A stretch of 64,000 nucleotides of DNA from positions 248,001 to 312,000 of the forward strand of contig NZ_JABRWJ010000004.1 of assembly GCF_013266755.1 (NCBI RefSeq), given 5' to 3'. The notes under the pieces were generated by a model, which was not told the DNA's origin, did no database searches, and was given only the letters and a program-made list of their open reading frames with translations. Positions 56,237 through 64,000 of the stretch are shown here, in pieces. The translations under genes were made by a program, and so were the position numbers. Source of the DNA: Pseudaquabacterium terrae. GTDB taxonomy: Bacteria > Pseudomonadota > Gammaproteobacteria > Burkholderiales > Burkholderiaceae_C. How positions within the stretch are numbered: position 1 is the first letter of the stretch; every line of letters begins with the position of its first letter.

Positions 56237-58663
56237 ATGGCACAGCCGACCGACCCGCCGCCGCGTGCCTCGAAACGCCGCTGGTTCGAGCCGCAGCGCA
56301 ACATTGCCCATCGCTTCATCGCCTACCTGGCGCTGTCGAGCATCCTGCCGCTGCTGCTGCTGGGCTTCGCGTCGTTCGAGATCTCGCGCTCGGCGCTGCG
56401 CAGCGAGGCCGAGCGCCACCTGTCGCAGCTGCTGATCGAGCGCAAGCGCTACGTCGACCTGCAGACCGAGCAGACCGAGGACCTGATCGCCAACATCTCC
56501 GGCGTCGAGGCGATCAGCACCGGGCTGGCGACGCCTTTCGATCCGGCCGACAACTACGCGCGCCTGTCGATGCAGGCGCGCATGGGCTACATCCTCAACG
56601 GCTACGTCAACATCAAGGGGCTGGTGTCGATCGACCTGTTCAGCGAGCGCGGCGCGCAGTACCACGTCGGCGACACGCTGGACGTCGGCCCGCTGCGCCG
56701 CGACGTGCTCGACGAGCTGCGCCGCCAGGCCGCGGCGAGCACGCGGCCGGTGCACTGGGTCGGGCTGGTCGACAACGTCAACCGCAACTCGCGCGTGCCG
56801 CAGGTCATCACCGCCGCCAAGCTGCTGTATGGCCTGCGGCCGGGCACCGCCGAACAGGTGCCGCTCGGGCTGCTGCTGGTGAACTACAACCCGAACTACC
56901 TGCGCGAGCAGTTCGGCGAGGTCGCCGGCGGCGGCGCGGTGCAGCTGGCGCTGCTCGATGGCGCCGGGCGCCTGATGGTGCACCCCGATGTGCGCCGCGT
57001 CGGCAGCCTGGTCGATGGGGCGATGAAGGACCAGCTGCAGGGTGATGCCGGCAGCTTCCTGTGGGATCGCAACGGCGCGCCGGCGCTGGTCAGCTTCCGC
57101 CGCTCCGAGCCCTCGGGCTGGCCGCTGGTCGGCTTCGTCTCGCTCGAGGCCATCAATGCGCATGCCGGCGCGATCGGCCAGGCCACCGCGCTGGTGGCGC
57201 TGCTGTGCCTGGCGGTGGCCGGCATCGCGGCGGTGTCGTACTCGCGGCGCGTCGTCGCGCCGCTGCGGCACATCACCGAGCGCTTCGCGCAACTGCGCGG
57301 CGACCGCGCGCTGCCGCAGCAGCACCTGCCGGTGCAGGGCGACGACGACATCGCCGAGCTGTCGCGCGGCTTCAACGCCTTTCTCGATGGCCTGCACGAG
57401 CGCGAGCGCGCCGAGCGCGCGCTGCAGGACGCCGACGCCGAGCGCCGCGCGCGTTTGGCAGCGGAGGCCGCCAGCGAGGCCAAGAGCCTGTTCCTGGCGA
57501 AGATGAGCCACGACCTGCGCACGCCGCTGAATGCGGTGCTCGGTTATGCGCAGATCTTGAAGCGCGACAAGACGTTGACGGCGCGCCAGGCGATGGGCCT
57601 GAACACGATCCAGAGCAGCGGCGAGCACCTGCTGATGCTGATCAACGACATCCTCGACCTGTCGAAGATCGAGGCCGGCAAGCTCGAGCTGCAGCTCGAG
57701 GACATCGACCTGGCCGAGTTCCTGCGGCAGATCGGCGACACCATTCGCGTCAAGGCGGAGGAGAAGGGCCTGGCCTTCGAGCTCGCCGCCGCGCCCGACC
57801 TGCCGGCCGCGCTGCGCTGCGACCACAAGCGCCTGCGCCAGGTGCTGCTGAACCTGCTCGACAACGCGGTGAAGTTCACCGACAGCGGCCGCGTCAGCCT
57901 GCGCGTGCGCCCGCTGGCGGCCGACCCGGTGCAGCCGGCGCTGCCGCCGGGCATCGTGCGCCTGCGCTTCGAGGTCGAGGACAGCGGCGTGGGCATCGCG
58001 CCGCAGCAGATCGAGGCCAGCTTCCGGCCCTTCGAGCAGGTCGGCGAGACGCGCCGGCGCGCCGCCGGCACCGGCCTCGGGCTGGCGATCAGCCGCCAGC
58101 TGGTGCGCGTGATGGGCGGCGATGTCCAGGTGCGCAGCGTGCCCGGCGCGGGCACCAGTTTCTGGTTCGACCTGCCACTGGCCTTCACCGACGTGCGCCC
58201 GCAGCGCGCGCCGCCGCAGCGCGCCGCCACCGGCTACCAGGGCCGGCCGCGGCGCGTGCTGGTGATCGACGATGTCGCGGCCAACCGCGCGCTGGTGCAC
58301 AGCTTCCTGGTGCCGCTCGGCTTCGAGGTCTTCGAGGCCGACAACGGCCAGGCCGGTGTCGAGAAGGCTCAGTCGCTGCAGCCGGACCTGGTGCTGATGG
58401 ACATGTTCATGCCGGTGATGGACGGGCTGGAGGCGACGCGGCAGCTGCGCATGACACCGCCCTGCGAGGCGGTGCCGATCATCTCGGTGTCGGCGATCGC
58501 TTCCAGCTCGGACCGCTCGCTGAGCCTGGCCGCCGGCGCCGACGCCTTCCTGCCCAAGCCGATCGACTTCGATGCGCTGACCAACGAGGTCGGCCGGCTG
58601 CTGAAACTGAGCTGGACCTACGAAGACGTGCCCGCCGCCTGGGAGCGGCCCGGCGCCACCTGA
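56237..58663 (+). CDS. Hybrid sensor histidine kinase (periplasmic sensor, HAMP, HK, receiver)
   Basis: An 808-residue membrane kinase. Helix 1 lies at about residues 27-47, a periplasmic domain of about 265 residues (dCache-like in outline) follows, and helix 2 at about 312-337 leads to HAMP. The phosphoacceptor is His425 in KMSHDLRTPLNAV; the ATPase region includes DNAVKFT and GTGLGLAISRQLV. The receiver near the end has VIDDVAANRAL and Asp722 in LVLMDMFMP, with the lysine in FLPKPIDF. There is no HPt domain and no partner regulator next to it, so the phosphate route is unknown. The preceding binding lipoprotein is its likely sensing partner. Confidence 0.93.
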   Translation: MAQPTDPPPRASKRRWFEPQRNIAHRFIAYLALSSILPLLLLGFASFEISRSALRSEAERHLSQLLIERKRYVDLQTEQTEDLIANISGVEAISTGLATPFDPADNYARLSMQARMGYILNGYVNIKGLVSIDLFSERGAQYHVGDTLDVGPLRRDVLDELRRQAAASTRPVHWVGLVDNVNRNSRVPQVITAAKLLYGLRPGTAEQVPLGLLLVNYNPNYLREQFGEVAGGGAVQLALLDGAGRLMVHPDVRRVGSLVDGAMKDQLQGDAGSFLWDRNGAPALVSFRRSEPSGWPLVGFVSLEAINAHAGAIGQATALVALLCLAVAGIAAVSYSRRVVAPLRHITERFAQLRGDRALPQQHLPVQGDDDIAELSRGFNAFLDGLHERERAERALQDADAERRARLAAEAASEAKSLFLAKMSHDLRTPLNAVLGYAQILKRDKTLTARQAMGLNTIQSSGEHLLMLINDILDLSKIEAGKLELQLEDIDLAEFLRQIGDTIRVKAEEKGLAFELAAAPDLPAALRCDHKRLRQVLLNLLDNAVKFTDSGRVSLRVRPLAADPVQPALPPGIVRLRFEVEDSGVGIAPQQIEASFRPFEQVGETRRRAAGTGLGLAISRQLVRVMGGDVQVRSVPGAGTSFWFDLPLAFTDVRPQRAPPQRAATGYQGRPRRVLVIDDVAANRALVHSFLVPLGFEVFEADNGQAGVEKAQSLQPDLVLMDMFMPVMDGLEATRQLRMTPPCEAVPIISVSAIASSSDRSLSLAAGADAFLPKPIDFDALTNEVGRLLKLSWTYEDVPAAWERPGAT

Positions 58664-58771
58664 TCGGCGATCCTTCTGGGCGGAAATGCGGTGACGGATG
58701 ACCCGTTTTTAGCGCTTCACCGTGCAGGGCGCAGGACAACAATCTCGCTGGAACCATTCCACGAGCTCGCC

Positions 58772-59077
58772 ATGACCAAGCCGACCGCCAAGGCCATTTC
58801 ACTCTCGCCGACCGGCAGCCTGCTGACCTCCGTCAGCGCCGGGCTGCTGCTGGGCCGGGTCGTGATGGGCCTGTCGGCGCGCCACCACGGCTCGACCGCC
58901 GGGCTGGTCGTGTCGATGATCTTCCTGATCGCCGCGACCGCGTCGGTGACGCTGTTCCTGACCCATGCGCATGCGCAGCGCCGCAGCGCGCAGCCGGCGC
59001 CGATCCAGACCTGGCTGGTCGCGCTGGGCGCCGGCATCCTGGCGTCGATCCACGCCGAAAGCCTGTTCCAGGGCTGA
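58772..59077 (+). CDS. Small hypothetical membrane protein
   Basis: A 101-residue protein with two or three hydrophobic segments: about residues 18-34, 40-60 and 80-95 (SLLTSVSAGLLLGRVVMG, LVVSMIFLIAATASVTLFL, TWLVALGAGILAS). I do not recognise the family. The ATG at 58772 is preferred over a GTG at 58691, because the extra 27 residues look nonconserved, but no clear ribosome binding site was seen for either. It is followed by a strong terminator (59126) and lies 108 bases after the hybrid kinase stop, so co-transcription is possible. Confidence 0.55.
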   Translation: MTKPTAKAISLSPTGSLLTSVSAGLLLGRVVMGLSARHHGSTAGLVVSMIFLIAATASVTLFLTHAHAQRRSAQPAPIQTWLVALGAGILASIHAESLFQG

Positions 59078-59125
59078 TCGAACCGGCGGCGCCCGGCGCC
59101 GCTGCTGCTTGGTCCCGGAAACGAC

Positions 59126-59150
59126 GATGCGGCCCGCGGGCCGCATTTTT
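59126..59150 (+). terminator. Intrinsic terminator
   Basis: A 9-bp perfect stem (59127-59135 with 59138-59146) is followed by TTTT. It lies 49 bases after the small membrane protein gene and 34 bases before the end of the convergent chemotaxis receptor gene. The A-rich side is short, so it acts mainly on plus-strand transcripts. Confidence 0.85.
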
Positions 59151-59183
59151 CGTGGGCGCGCCGGCGAACCGGCGCTTGGGCGA

Positions 59184-60737
59184 TCAGACCTGGAAGACGG
59201 CGACCGCCTCGGTCAGCTTCTTGGCCTGCTGGCTCAGGCTCTCGGCCGCCGCGGCGCTCTCTTCGACGAGTGCCGCGTTCTGCTGCGTCATGTGGTCGAG
59301 CTGATTGACGGCCACGCCGATCTGGCCGATGCCGCCGCTTTGTTCGACGCTCGAGCTGCTGATCTGGGTGATCAGCGAGCTGACGCGCTGCACCTGCGCG
59401 ACGATGCCTTCCATCGAGCGGCCGGCGTCGCCGACCAGCCGCGAGCCGGCCTCGACCTTGTCGACGCTGGCGCCGATCAGGTCCTTGATCTCGCGTGCGG
59501 CCTGCGCGCTGCGCTGGGCCAGGCCGCGTACTTCGGACGCTACCACCGCGAAGCCGCGGCCGTGCTCGCCGGCACGGGCCGCCTCGACGGCGGCGTTCAG
59601 CGCCAGGATGTTGGTCTGGAAGGCGATGCCATCGATCACGCCGATGATGTCGGCGATCTTCTTCGAGCTCTCGCTGATCGCGGCCATGGTCGTGATCACG
59701 CTGCCGACGACGCTGCCGCCTTCGGTCGCTGCGCCGCAGGCGTTGCCGGCCAGCTCGGTGGCCTCGCGCGCGGTGGCGGCGGTGTTGTGCACGGTGGCGG
59801 TGATCTGCTCCATCGCCGCCGCGGTCTGCTGCAGGCTGCTGGCCTGCTCCTCGGTGCGCTGGCTCAGGTCGGCGTTGCCGGTGGCGATCTGCGACGAGCC
59901 GGTGGCGATCGAATCGGACGCCGCACGCACCTGGCCGACGATGCCGACCAGGCTCTCATTCATGCGCTTCAGCGCCGCCAGCAGCTGGCCGGTCTCGTCG
60001 CGGCGATCGGCAACGATGCGCGAGCGCAGATCGCCGTTGGCGACCACCTCGGCCACGCGCACCGCTTCGTGGATCGGCCGCGTGATCGAGCGGGTGACGG
60101 CCCAGCAGCACAGCGTTGCCAGCACGATGCCGGCGAGCGCCAGCCCGATCTGCAGCGCGTTGGCGCGGCTGCGCACGGTGCCGACATCGCTCACCGCGCG
60201 GCCGGCGCGCTCCATCGCGCGGGCAGCGACGGCATCGCTGGCCACTTCCATTGCATGCGTGAACTGCTTGGCCTTGCCGATGTCGGCATTGGCCTGCGGC
60301 GTGGTCGTCAGCTGGCCGCTCTTGATCTGCGCGACCGTCGCGTCGAAGCCGGCGGCGTAGGCCTTCAGGCTGGCGGTCATCTCGTCGAGTGCCTTGGCAT
60401 CGTCGCTGCCGAGGTCGAGCGCACGCGCCTTGGCGATCGTCTCGTCGAGCTTGGCGCGCGCGTCGCGCCACTTCTTCAGATAGGCATCGAGCTTGTCCAC
60501 CTCGGCCAGGTTGATGAAGGCGTCCTTCTCGAAGCGCCGCGCCTGCAGCACCGCGTTCTGGATCGCGGCAGCATGCTGCGCCAGCATCACGTCCTGCGTC
60601 AGCACGCGGGCGGTCGTGCCATACAAGGTGTTCAGGCCCCAGAGGCCCGACAGGGCCACCGCGGCGGTCATCAACAGCACACCGCCGAGCACGAGTGCCA
60701 GCCGTGCGCCGATGCGCAAGTTCGAAAAGGTCATCAT
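59184..60737 (-). CDS. Methyl-accepting chemotaxis protein
   Basis: A 517-residue chemoreceptor. Helix 1 lies at about residues 10-30, a four-helix-bundle-type ligand domain follows, helix 2 is at about 190-210 and HAMP comes next. The signalling tip contains [20 protein letters not shown], the highly conserved hairpin, and methylation-type glutamine/glutamate-rich helices flank it. There is no C-terminal CheR-docking pentapeptide; the protein ends EAVAVFQV. The start ATG at 60737 (followed by a second ATG) gives [16 protein letters not shown] at 60749 is less likely. The ligand is unknown. No chemotaxis kinase genes are nearby. Confidence 0.94.
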   Translation of the reverse strand: MMTFSNLRIGARLALVLGGVLLMTAAVALSGLWGLNTLYGTTARVLTQDVMLAQHAAAIQNAVLQARRFEKDAFINLAEVDKLDAYLKKWRDARAKLDETIAKARALDLGSDDAKALDEMTASLKAYAAGFDATVAQIKSGQLTTTPQANADIGKAKQFTHAMEVASDAVAARAMERAGRAVSDVGTVRSRANALQIGLALAGIVLATLCCWAVTRSITRPIHEAVRVAEVVANGDLRSRIVADRRDETGQLLAALKRMNESLVGIVGQVRAASDSIATGSSQIATGNADLSQRTEEQASSLQQTAAAMEQITATVHNTAATAREATELAGNACGAATEGGSVVGSVITTMAAISESSKKIADIIGVIDGIAFQTNILALNAAVEAARAGEHGRGFAVVASEVRGLAQRSAQAAREIKDLIGASVDKVEAGSRLVGDAGRSMEGIVAQVQRVSSLITQISSSSVEQSGGIGQIGVAVNQLDHMTQQNAALVEESAAAAESLSQQAKKLTEAVAVFQV

Positions 60738-60917
60738 GGGATGGGTCAATCGAGGGTGCGCCCGGGGGCGGGCGCGGTGCTGCAGGAGGGGTGAAGCGGA
60801 GGGGGTGAAGCGGAGCGGGAAAAGCAGGACGAGTCGTGTAGGGAACTCTAGTCCGCTGCCGTTCGCGCGAAGCCCGGAACAACGGCGGCTTCGGCGCCTT
60901 GTTCAGTGAGCACTACA

Positions 60918-61790
60918 TCAGCGCCGCCACGGCGGCATCGCGATCCGGTCGTGCTCGCCGGGGATCGGATCGAAGGCATCAGCCTGCCAGCGCTCGGCAG
61001 CCGCCTCGATCAGGGCGCGCTCGCTGGCGACGAAGTTCCACCACATCGCCGGCGGTTTCGGCAGCGCGGCGCCGCCGATCAGCACGCAGCGCAGCGGCGC
61101 ATCGGCTTCGAGCAGCGCCGCGCGGCCGGCGTCGAGCACGATCAGTTGCTGCGCCGGCAGCGTGGTGCCGTCGAGCCGCGCCTCGCCGGCCGGCAGGTAC
61201 AGCGCCAGCTGCTCGGCCAGCGGCGGCAGCTCGACACGCGCGCCGGCGTCCAGCGCGAGGTCGAGGTACAGCGTCGGCGTGGCGGTGCGCACCGGCGAGA
61301 CCTGGCCGAAAGCCGCGCCGACCAGCACGCGCACGCGCAGCCCCGGCTGCGGCTCGGTTTCGGGAATTGCGGCGGCTTCGACATGCTGGAAGGCCGGCGC
61401 GCACTGCTCCTGGTCGGCCGGCAGCCCGACCCACAGCTGCAGCCCGTGCAGGCGCCGGGCGCGGCCGCGCTGGTCGTCGGGCGTGCGCTCGGAGTGCACG
61501 ATGCCGCGGCCGGCGGTCATCCAGTTCACCGCGCCGGGCGCGATCTCCTGCACCGTGCCCAGGCTGTCGCGGTGCAGCATGCGGCCTTCGAACAGGTAGG
61601 TCACCGTCGCCAGGCCGATGTGCGGATGCGGGCCGACGTCGCTGTCGACCTCGGCCGGCAGCTCGACCGGGCCGAAGTGGTCGAAGAAGACGAAGGGGCC
61701 GACGCTGCGCTGCGCCGCTGCGGGCAGCAGCCGGCGCACCTGCAGCCCGCCGGCGAGGTCGTGGATGCGGGGTTTCAGCAGCAGCGTCAT
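60918..61790 (-). CDS. Pirin family protein
   Basis: A 290-residue cupin-fold protein. Metal ligands typical of pirin are present at His55, His57, His99 and Glu101 (PHPHIGLATVTYLFEG and RGIVHSE), followed by the second cupin half (GLQLWVGLPADQEQC). Bacterial pirins include quercetinase-like dioxygenases and regulators of central metabolism. The gene ends at 60918 beside a 180-base gap with the convergent chemotaxis receptor promoter side. It lies 11 bases downstream of the TauE-family gene, so the two probably form an operon. Confidence 0.92.
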   Translation of the reverse strand: MTLLLKPRIHDLAGGLQVRRLLPAAAQRSVGPFVFFDHFGPVELPAEVDSDVGPHPHIGLATVTYLFEGRMLHRDSLGTVQEIAPGAVNWMTAGRGIVHSERTPDDQRGRARRLHGLQLWVGLPADQEQCAPAFQHVEAAAIPETEPQPGLRVRVLVGAAFGQVSPVRTATPTLYLDLALDAGARVELPPLAEQLALYLPAGEARLDGTTLPAQQLIVLDAGRAALLEADAPLRCVLIGGAALPKPPAMWWNFVASERALIEAAAERWQADAFDPIPGEHDRIAMPPWRR

Positions 61791-61801
61791 CAGCGAAGTC
61801 C

Positions 61802-62560
61802 TCACAGCAGTTGCGGCAGCGCCGCGGCCAGCAGCGCGATGCCCGAGACGGTCAGCAGGCCCAGCACGACGCTGCGAAAGGCCTTGTCGCTGATGCCCAG
61901 GTAGACCCGCGTGCCGAGCCAGGCCGGCAGCAGCAGCGCCGGCAGCACCAGCGCCAGCTGCGGCCACAGCTCGCGGCCGACCTGGCCGGCGGCCAGGTAG
62001 CTGGCCATCGTCAGCGCCAGCATCGCGAGGTTGAAGTTCTGGATCACCGCGCGCTGCTGCTCCTTCGGCAGGTTGCGCAGCGTGCACCACAGCGTCGGCA
62101 GCGCGCCGGTGAAGCCGCCCAGCGGGCCCATCAGCCCCCCGGCGACGCCGGCCAGCCCGTCGGCGGCGCGCTGCACGAAGCGGTGGCGGAATTGAATGCG
62201 CGGCAGGCGGCCGGCCAGCAGCATCGCCGGGCACCAGATGACCAGCAGCGCACCGACGAAGGCGCGAAACACCGCCGGCTCGAAGCGCGGCAGCAGCCAC
62301 AGCCCGAGCGGGATGCCGAGCAGCCCACCGGCGATGAAGGGCGCGAGCAGGGGCAGATCGAACCCGCGCCGCACCGTCAGCGCCGCGAACACCTGACCGC
62401 TCAGGCCGCCGAAGACCGCCAGCACCGCGGCCGTCTTCGGCGCCAACCCCCAGGCCCAGAACGACATCGCGACCATCGCGAAGCCGAAGCCCGACAGGCC
62501 CTGCACGAAGCCCGCGACCGCGGCGCCGGCGACGATCAGCGCGAGCGTGCCGCCGTCCAT
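61802..62560 (-). CDS. TauE/SafE-family membrane permease
   Basis: A 252-residue inner-membrane protein with about eight hydrophobic helices, of the TauE/SafE (anion permease) family. Motifs are AAVAGFVQGLSGFGFAMVAM at the N-terminus and LAGVAGGLMGPLGGFTGALPTLW in the second half. The ATG at 62560 is chosen because the longer upstream frame lacks hydrophobic continuity. It differs clearly from the TauE-like protein at 34361, so the two are separate paralogues. It overlaps nothing, ends 11 bases before pirin and follows a small hypothetical gene by 19 bases. Confidence 0.9.
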   Translation of the reverse strand: MDGGTLALIVAGAAVAGFVQGLSGFGFAMVAMSFWAWGLAPKTAAVLAVFGGLSGQVFAALTVRRGFDLPLLAPFIAGGLLGIPLGLWLLPRFEPAVFRAFVGALLVIWCPAMLLAGRLPRIQFRHRFVQRAADGLAGVAGGLMGPLGGFTGALPTLWCTLRNLPKEQQRAVIQNFNLAMLALTMASYLAAGQVGRELWPQLALVLPALLLPAWLGTRVYLGISDKAFRSVVLGLLTVSGIALLAAALPQLL

Positions 62561-62579
62561 GGCAGGGCTGGGACAGCGC

Positions 62580-62939
62580 TCAATGCGGCTTGCGGGGAGG
62601 CTTGAAGGACTTGGGGCGGTAGACGTTGCCGTCCCATTCGCCGTCGACCTTGTCGGCGTCATTGCCGTTGCCCTTGCCTTTGCCGGTGCGCTTGCCTTCG
62701 CGGGCGCGGCGGATCAGGTCCTCGGCGGTGCGCGCGGCGTCCTGGCGCGCCTTCGGCGAGCTGCGGCGGCCGAAGGCGCGCAGCGTGTGCCAGAGCGACA
62801 AGCTGCGGTAGCGCAGCACCGCCCAGCAGCGCCGGCCGAAGGCATCGAGGCGGTCCTGCTGCCGCTCCGGCAGCGCCATGCGCACCAACATCACCAGGCA
62901 GGCGATCAGCACCAGGGCGGCAAGCAGCAGTTCGAACAC
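62580..62939 (-). CDS. Small hypothetical protein with N-terminal helix
   Basis: A 119-residue protein with one hydrophobic segment at about residues 3-22 (FELLLAALVLIACLVMLV) and a charged body; a GKGKGNGND stretch precedes the tail, which ends KPPRKPH. It may be membrane-anchored with a basic cytoplasmic tail. I do not recognise the family. The start is uncertain: GTG at 62939 or TTG at 62957 (the latter adds six residues); neither has an obvious ribosome binding site. It precedes the TauE-like gene by 19 bases and diverges from the RlmN-like gene across about 90 bases. Confidence 0.6.
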   Translation of the reverse strand: MFELLLAALVLIACLVMLVRMALPERQQDRLDAFGRRCWAVLRYRSLSLWHTLRAFGRRSSPKARQDAARTAEDLIRRAREGKRTGKGKGNGNDADKVDGEWDGNVYRPKSFKPPRKPH

Positions 62940-63027
62940 GATCGGGAAACCCGGCAATGGAGCCGTCGATGGTAGCGGCTTGCCTACACTTGCGGCTTGG
63001 CGTTTCCCGCGTTTTCATCCTGCCCCC

Positions 63028-64000
63028 GTGCGTTTAGCCGACCTCCGAGACCACCTGCGCGCGCTGGGCGCGAAGCCCGCGCACGAGCGCCGCGTGCTGC
63101 GGCTGTGGGCCAATGCGCTGCCGCAGTCGAGCGGCCGGCGCCGGCCCGAGGACTTCCTGCCGCAGGCGCTGCGCGACGGACTGCCGGCGCTCGAGGCCGA
63201 GTGGGCCGGCCTGGCGCGCCTTCAGTCCGAGCATCCGGCCGACGACGGCTCGGCGCGGCTGCTGGTGACGCTGGCCGATGGCCAGACGGTGGAGAGCGTG
63301 CTGCTGCCGCGCGACGGGCTGTGCGTGTCGACCCAGCTCGGCTGCGCGGTCGGCTGCCTGTTCTGCATGACCGGCCGCAGCGGCCTGCTGCGCCAGCTCG
63401 GCAGCGCCGAGATCGTGGCCCAGGTCGTGCTGGCACGGCGCATGCGGCGGGTGCACAAGGTCGTCTTCATGGGCATGGGCGAGCCGGCGCACAACCTCGA
63501 CAACGTGCTCGAAGCGATCGAGCTGCTGGGCCAGGAAGGCGGCATCGGCCACAAGAACCTGGTGTTCTCCACCGTCGGCGATCCGCGTGTCTTCGAGCGC
63601 CTGCCGTTGGGTGTCGTCAAGCCGGCGCTGGCCCTGTCGCTGCACACGACGAAACCGGAACTGCGCGCAAAGCTGCTGCCGCGCGCGCCGAGCTTCGATC
63701 CGGCCGAACTGGTCGAGGCCGGTGAACGCTACGCTCGCGCCACCGGCTATCCGATCCAGTACCAGTGGACGCTGCTGGAGGGCATCAACGATGGCGACGA
63801 TGAGCTCGACGGCATCGTCCGGCTGCTCGCCGGTAAGTACGGCGTGCTGAACATGATTCCCTACAACCAGGTCGACGGCCTGGACTTCCGCCGGCCGTCG
63901 TGGGAACGCGCGGCCGACATCGCGCGCCGGCTGCACCGCCGCGGCGTGCTGACCAAGCTGCGCCACTCGGCCGGGCAGGAGGTCGACGGCGGCTGCGGCC
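63028..64000 (+). CDS. RlmN/Cfr-like radical SAM rRNA methyltransferase paralogue, 5' part
   Basis: The first 324 residues of a radical SAM protein of the RlmN/Cfr family, which methylate adenosine 2503 of 23S rRNA or A37 of tRNA. Cys99 (equivalent to the proton-abstracting Cys118 region of RlmN) is in DGLCVSTQ, and the iron-sulfur cluster cysteines are at 106, 110 and 113 (GCAVGCLFC). FMGMGEPAHN and VFSTVGD follow. The methyl-carrying cysteine is probably in VDGGCG at the very end of the window. The start is GTG at 63028; the N-terminal domain is shorter than in E. coli RlmN. The gene runs off the window. Confidence 0.88.
   Translation, partial: MRLADLRDHLRALGAKPAHERRVLRLWANALPQSSGRRRPEDFLPQALRDGLPALEAEWAGLARLQSEHPADDGSARLLVTLADGQTVESVLLPRDGLCVSTQLGCAVGCLFCMTGRSGLLRQLGSAEIVAQVVLARRMRRVHKVVFMGMGEPAHNLDNVLEAIELLGQEGGIGHKNLVFSTVGDPRVFERLPLGVVKPALALSLHTTKPELRAKLLPRAPSFDPAELVEAGERYARATGYPIQYQWTLLEGINDGDDELDGIVRLLAGKYGVLNMIPYNQVDGLDFRRPSWERAADIARRLHRRGVLTKLRHSAGQEVDGGCG

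Noticed and set aside
60781-60830. Purine-rich GAAGCGGAG repeats upstream of the chemotaxis receptor
   Set aside because: Two near-copies of GGGTGAAGCGGA look like simple local slippage and not the 17.9-kb element; too short to call.

Overview
The window is a gene-dense, very GC-rich chromosomal segment (I judge close to 70 percent G+C by eye; not computed). The mix of two Bug-type solute-binding proteins, a DUF3460 protein next to ScpA, a TamA/TamB pair, a DUF1841 protein and a MoxR/VWA pair points to a betaproteobacterium of the order Burkholderiales, most likely the Rubrivivax-Leptothrix-Methylibium-Roseateles group. That placement is inference from gene families. I see no prophage, transposase, CRISPR array or rRNA, and no segment whose base composition looks clearly foreign.

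Layout. 1-9.3 kb: the 3' part of cysM, a Nudix hydrolase, TusA, then galU (minus), a 2-hydroxyacid-dehydrogenase homologue that has lost key catalytic residues, valS (minus), and two convergent S41 peptidases (a lipoprotein and CtpA) sharing a bidirectional terminator. 9.3-16.5 kb: tRNA-Arg(CCT), then the minus-strand cluster VWA protein > tamA > tamB. 16.6-26.1 kb: a membrane GGDEF protein, a paired inverted repeat element, benzoylformate decarboxylase plus Bug binding protein, and a transporter-fused histidine kinase (SLC5 type) overlapping a DUF3369/HD-GYP response regulator. 26.1-29.9 kb: a minus operon MoxR ATPase > small membrane protein > acetyltransferase > S9 peptidase, interrupted by a short GC-rich element flanked by 10-bp direct repeats. 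30-34 kb: dihaem cytochrome c, HD-GYP protein, oligopeptide-type binding protein. 34-37.6 kb: DUF1841, TauE, and the potassium-efflux pair KefB/KefG-like. 37.7-41.3 kb: ParA-like ATPase, MaoC dehydratase, LuxR-type regulator with a degenerate receiver, and a lipase-fold protein whose nucleophile serine is replaced. 41.3-42.4 kb: scpA and DUF3460 (minus). 42.6-45.9 kb: FecR-like protein, haem-c/HAMP membrane protein and a soluble Ser/Thr kinase with a duplicated C-terminal module. 45.8-50.6 kb: metG > phosphoesterase > SulP transporter (minus). 50.7-55.1 kb: VOC protein and Bug protein (plus), then PAS-GAF-GGDEF > AraC > VOC (minus, overlapping genes). 55.2-58.7 kb: sugar-binding-type lipoprotein and hybrid histidine kinase. 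58.8-64 kb: small membrane protein, chemotaxis receptor, pirin, TauE, small hypothetical, and the 5' part of an RlmN-like radical SAM gene.

How the genes work together. Housekeeping genes (valS, metG, galU, scpA, tamAB, ctpA) are interleaved with a large amount of signalling. Cyclic-di-GMP turnover is prominent: two GGDEF proteins and two HD-GYP proteins lie within 40 kb. Three sensing units stand out: the transporter-kinase with its HD-GYP regulator, the binding-protein/hybrid-kinase pair, and the FecR/haem-c-HAMP/Ser-Thr-kinase cluster. The best candidates for something undescribed are that last cluster, the degenerate-receiver plus nucleophile-less lipase pair, and the two repeat elements.
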